Part shown: in pieces, positions 59,753-61,366 of the stretch
Layout: the number at the start of each line of letters is the position of its first letter
How positions within the stretch are numbered: the first letter of the stretch is position 1
NCBI GenBank assembly: GCA_947364045.1
Contig: CANARN010000005.1
Location: 1-61,366, forward strand
Direction: 5' to 3'
Source of the DNA: an uncultured Clostridia bacterium
Lineage (GTDB): Bacteria > Bacillota > Clostridia > Oscillospirales > Acutalibacteraceae
Length of the DNA stretch: 61,366 nt
Translations under genes and position numbers: made by a program
The notes under the pieces: model-generated
Told to the model about the DNA's origin: nothing
Databases searched by the model: none
Seen by the model: only the letters and a program-made list of their open reading frames with translations

Positions 59753-59785
59753 TTAATTTCACACCCGCAATTTTCAACTTAAAGC

Positions 59786-60130
59786 TTAGAACATAAAGCC
59801 ATTATATCCCCACATATCAGAAAATTCAAATTTCACATATACCCTGTCAGACGGTATCCCTGCCGAATTTTCAAGGATATTGCAGATTTCGGCAGTTAAT
59901 TTTTCACAGTTTGCTTTTGAGGTTTCACCGAAAATGCTCACATTTACAAAAGCGGTATTTTTATTATCATTACCCTTAAAATAAAGATTGCAGTTATCTG
60001 TGATATTCACCATCAGCCAATTTTCGCTCTTACCGGGGATTAAAGAAATGGCTTTGCCGAGATCTGATTTAATTCTTTCAATCTTCTCATCGTTAAATTT
60101 ACACGAGGTCTTAACATCAATAAACGGCAT
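59786..60130 (-). CDS. MIF-like phenylpyruvate tautomerase
   Basis: This 114-residue protein belongs to the macrophage migration inhibitory factor/tautomerase superfamily. It starts MPFIDVKTS, leaving the catalytic N-terminal proline after Met removal, and has a lysine at the place of MIF Lys32/33 (IPGKSENWLMVNIT). It ends IPSDRVYVKFEFSDMWGYNG, very close to the SPDRVYINYYDMN and GWNNSTF end of vertebrate MIF. MIF-length bacterial tautomerases are less common than the 60-residue 4-oxalocrotonate type. Its host role, if any, is speculative. It follows the ACT-domain gene by 20 bases. Confidence 0.87.
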   Translation of the reverse strand: MPFIDVKTSCKFNDEKIERIKSDLGKAISLIPGKSENWLMVNITDNCNLYFKGNDNKNTAFVNVSIFGETSKANCEKLTAEICNILENSAGIPSDRVYVKFEFSDMWGYNGFMF

Positions 60131-60150
60131 ATAAAAAGCTCCTTATATAA

Positions 60151-60534
60151 TTAGTCGTTAAGAAAAGTATAACCGTTTGATTTTAAAACGGACACTGCTC
60201 TGTCAAAATTTTCGGTTTTTACAAGAATATAATCCGTATTATAAGTAGAAACAGCAAAAATTCCGACATTATTTTCAGATAAAACAGCGGAAATCTTTGC
60301 CAGAACGCCTATAAGAGAAAAATCCAGCGTTTCTTCAAAATAAAATCCACACCAGCCGTTGTCACGCGCAACTGCATCTGACGGTACATCCGCAGTTTTG
60401 CAGACAATAGATATTTCATCATCTGTCTTGGCAAGAAAATAAAAATCAAGAGTATATATAAAATCTACATCCAAACTATTATTCGGATTTAATTTGCAAA
60501 TGCTCAGCTCATAGGGCAAAATTTTCAGTTTCAT
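60151..60534 (-). CDS. ACT domain-containing protein
   Basis: A 127-residue protein with two ACT-like halves. The first (about 1-60) holds KLKILPYELSICKLNPN; the second includes LDFSLIGVLAKISAVLSENN and VGIFAVSTYNTDYILVKTEN, matching the aspartate-kinase-type ACT fold that binds amino acids. It is a stand-alone regulator or sensor, and the ligand is unknown. It is the first gene of the operon with the MIF-like tautomerase. Confidence 0.82.
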   Translation of the reverse strand: MKLKILPYELSICKLNPNNSLDVDFIYTLDFYFLAKTDDEISIVCKTADVPSDAVARDNGWCGFYFEETLDFSLIGVLAKISAVLSENNVGIFAVSTYNTDYILVKTENFDRAVSVLKSNGYTFLND

Positions 60535-60577
60535 AGCATTTAATATTATTAATATTATTATTTCGGTTAATAAAATT

Positions 60578-60606
60578 ATAATAGCACAAAAAAATTAAAA
60601 TAGCAA
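60578..60606 (-). promoter_or_regulatory. Promoter of the ACT-tautomerase operon
   Basis: On the minus strand TTGCTA (60606-60601), 17 bp, TATTAT (60583-60578), with an extended -10 TG. Confidence 0.65.
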
Positions 60607-60621
60607 TATAAATGTAAATAA

Positions 60622-61263
60622 TCAGTTCTTTTCTTTTAACAATGGATATATTGCTTTGCATATCCGTTGATGTAAAACGTTATTTTTTACAAGCTTACTT
60701 ATGTGCGCATTTATTGTATTTTTTGTTTTGAATTTAACATAAATCTGAGCAATTTTCTCAGAAAGTTCACTTGGGTCTAATCCGCACAAATCCAAATTGG
60801 CAATACAGTCGTAAATTGATTTCTGTAGCTTTTCAATTCCCGTTTCAGAATCATCAGATATTTCTTCTAATTGATTAGTTTTTGGATCAAGAAAGATTTT
60901 TAAATAATTGGTCAAATCCTCAACCCTCGATAATTTAGAATTATATTTATTTGCAATTTTAGATAAACAGTCATAGCCCTTATCCTTACTTACAATATAA
61001 ATATAACTATTCGGAGTTTCCTTTAAACATATACCTGCCTGCAATGAGAGTTGAAAATCCAAAGCATTTTTACCGCTTGACACATCAACCCGCATATATT
61101 CAATAGAAGCATTAGACTCACACAAGCGTTTATGTAACCCGAATGTCAATTTGTCTGCATTTTCTGAATAAAAAATATATAATTTAGCGTTAGCGTCTAA
61201 TTTTGATAAACCGTTTAAGCCGGAAACACCCACATTTTCATAATCAACTAAATAAATAATCAT
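60622..61263 (-). CDS. PIN-like (NYN/PIN7-type) nuclease-domain protein
   Basis: A 213-residue protein with the acidic residues of a PIN-like ribonuclease: Asp in YLVDYENVGVSGL (residue 7), Asp in NALDFQLSLQAGI near 68 and Asp in IVSKDKGYDCLSKIA near 94-98. This matches a PIN-like family sometimes found in defence contexts. The C-terminal half (about 135-213) is helical and resembles a winged-helix segment (TKNTINAHISKLVKNNVL). No antitoxin partner is visible in the window. Its base composition is more AT-rich than its neighbours. Confidence 0.75.
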   Translation of the reverse strand: MIIYLVDYENVGVSGLNGLSKLDANAKLYIFYSENADKLTFGLHKRLCESNASIEYMRVDVSSGKNALDFQLSLQAGICLKETPNSYIYIVSKDKGYDCLSKIANKYNSKLSRVEDLTNYLKIFLDPKTNQLEEISDDSETGIEKLQKSIYDCIANLDLCGLDPSELSEKIAQIYVKFKTKNTINAHISKLVKNNVLHQRICKAIYPLLKEKN

Positions 61264-61366
61264 AATAAAATCCCCAAAACAAAAAAGTCCTGCTATACAC
61301 AGGACTGATACAATACACCTTAAAAACTGAACAAAGGAGTGAAGAGGAAGAAATTGTAAAAGAAGT
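61264..61366. other. Gene-free right end of the contig
   Basis: The last 103 bases carry no gene. They hold the hairpin listed separately and then ACACCTTAAAAACTGAACA (61315-61333), which resembles the conserved CTTGAAAACTGAACA found near rRNA genes in Firmicutes. This could mean the contig stops at the edge of an rRNA operon, a common place for assembly to break. The resemblance is suggestive only. Confidence 0.3.
61286..61306 (-). terminator. Terminator of a minus-strand transcript from beyond the right edge
   Basis: On the minus strand AGTCCTG (61306-61300), a 7-base loop and CAGGACT (61292-61286) are followed by TTTTTTG. It points to a transcript entering from off the contig and ending just before the PIN-like gene. 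Confidence 0.72.

Noticed and set aside
1-61366. CRISPR array, prophage, or insertion sequence with transposase
   Set aside because: I saw no regularly spaced direct repeats, no phage structural or integrase genes and no transposase; the only mobile-like features are the MITE-type repeats.

Overview
The window looks like a metagenome-assembled or draft contig from a spore-forming, anaerobic, low-GC Firmicute of class Clostridia, most likely an Oscillospirales/Ruminococcaceae-type gut bacterium. The evidence is the set of families present: SpoIIR and a BofA-like protein (endospore formation), SepF/DivIVA-type division genes, a Na+-translocating oxaloacetate decarboxylase, a NADH-dependent NuoE/NuoF-type oxidoreductase fused to a glutamate-synthase-like flavoprotein, DUF5685, and sharp Shine-Dalgarno and sigma-A promoter signals. 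The first 27 bases are Illumina adapter, not genome, so the left end is a library artefact that truncates the first gene.

Layout. 1-5.5 kb: truncated HI0933/BaiN flavoprotein, RpiR regulator, tmcAL and a hypoxanthine-DNA glycosylase on the minus strand, then ackA on the plus strand and a GNAT gene that shares ackA's terminator. 5.5-11.6 kb: a minus-strand operon gdpD - GH20 hexosaminidase - Na/Pi transporter - thyA - folA, preceded by spoIIR, whose ribosome site lies in a hairpin. 11.7-11.9 kb: a 6S-like RNA. 12-16.3 kb: small genes including a BofA-like gene, a histidine phosphatase, a TRIC-type channel and a split TSUP transporter. 16.4-19.8 kb: oadA-oadG-biotin carrier-oadB. 19.9-25.2 kb: sfsA, a GPH-type symporter and M28 and M20 peptidases. 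25.4 kb: tRNA-Leu(CAA). 25.6-33.0 kb: radC, a small DUF5685/J-like/membrane-protein operon, and a three-gene electron-transfer operon resembling Sporomusa-type (Stn) bifurcating transhydrogenase. 33-34.7 kb: PHP phosphoesterase, a membrane protein and a folded palindromic intergenic element. 34.7-50.6 kb: a long minus-strand run: hydrolase, miaB, ylbF-like, mutS, mutL, miaA, HlyD-like, yggS, sepF, divIVA, lspA, rluD-like, HAD and a split transketolase. 51-61 kb: SCP2, upp, rpiB, tsaB, tsaE, gdhA, then operons of small-molecule and repair-type enzymes, a MIF-like tautomerase and a PIN-like protein.

How it fits together. The metabolic genes suggest an anaerobe that makes acetate (AckA), pumps Na+ by decarboxylating oxaloacetate (OAD) and may move electrons between NADH, NADPH and ferredoxin with the Stn-like complex. 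The long minus-strand run joins mismatch repair, tRNA modification and cell division in an order common in Firmicutes. The observations I find most interesting are a 272-bp MITE-like element lying between a strong promoter and the ribosome site of the gene heading the mutS/mutL run; the Stn-like operon; the DUF5685/J-like Cys-rich/membrane operon; the hairpin covering the spoIIR ribosome site; the 6S-like RNA; and the M28 peptidase whose catalytic domain is split by membrane helices. All assignments are from reading the sequence; no database search was run.
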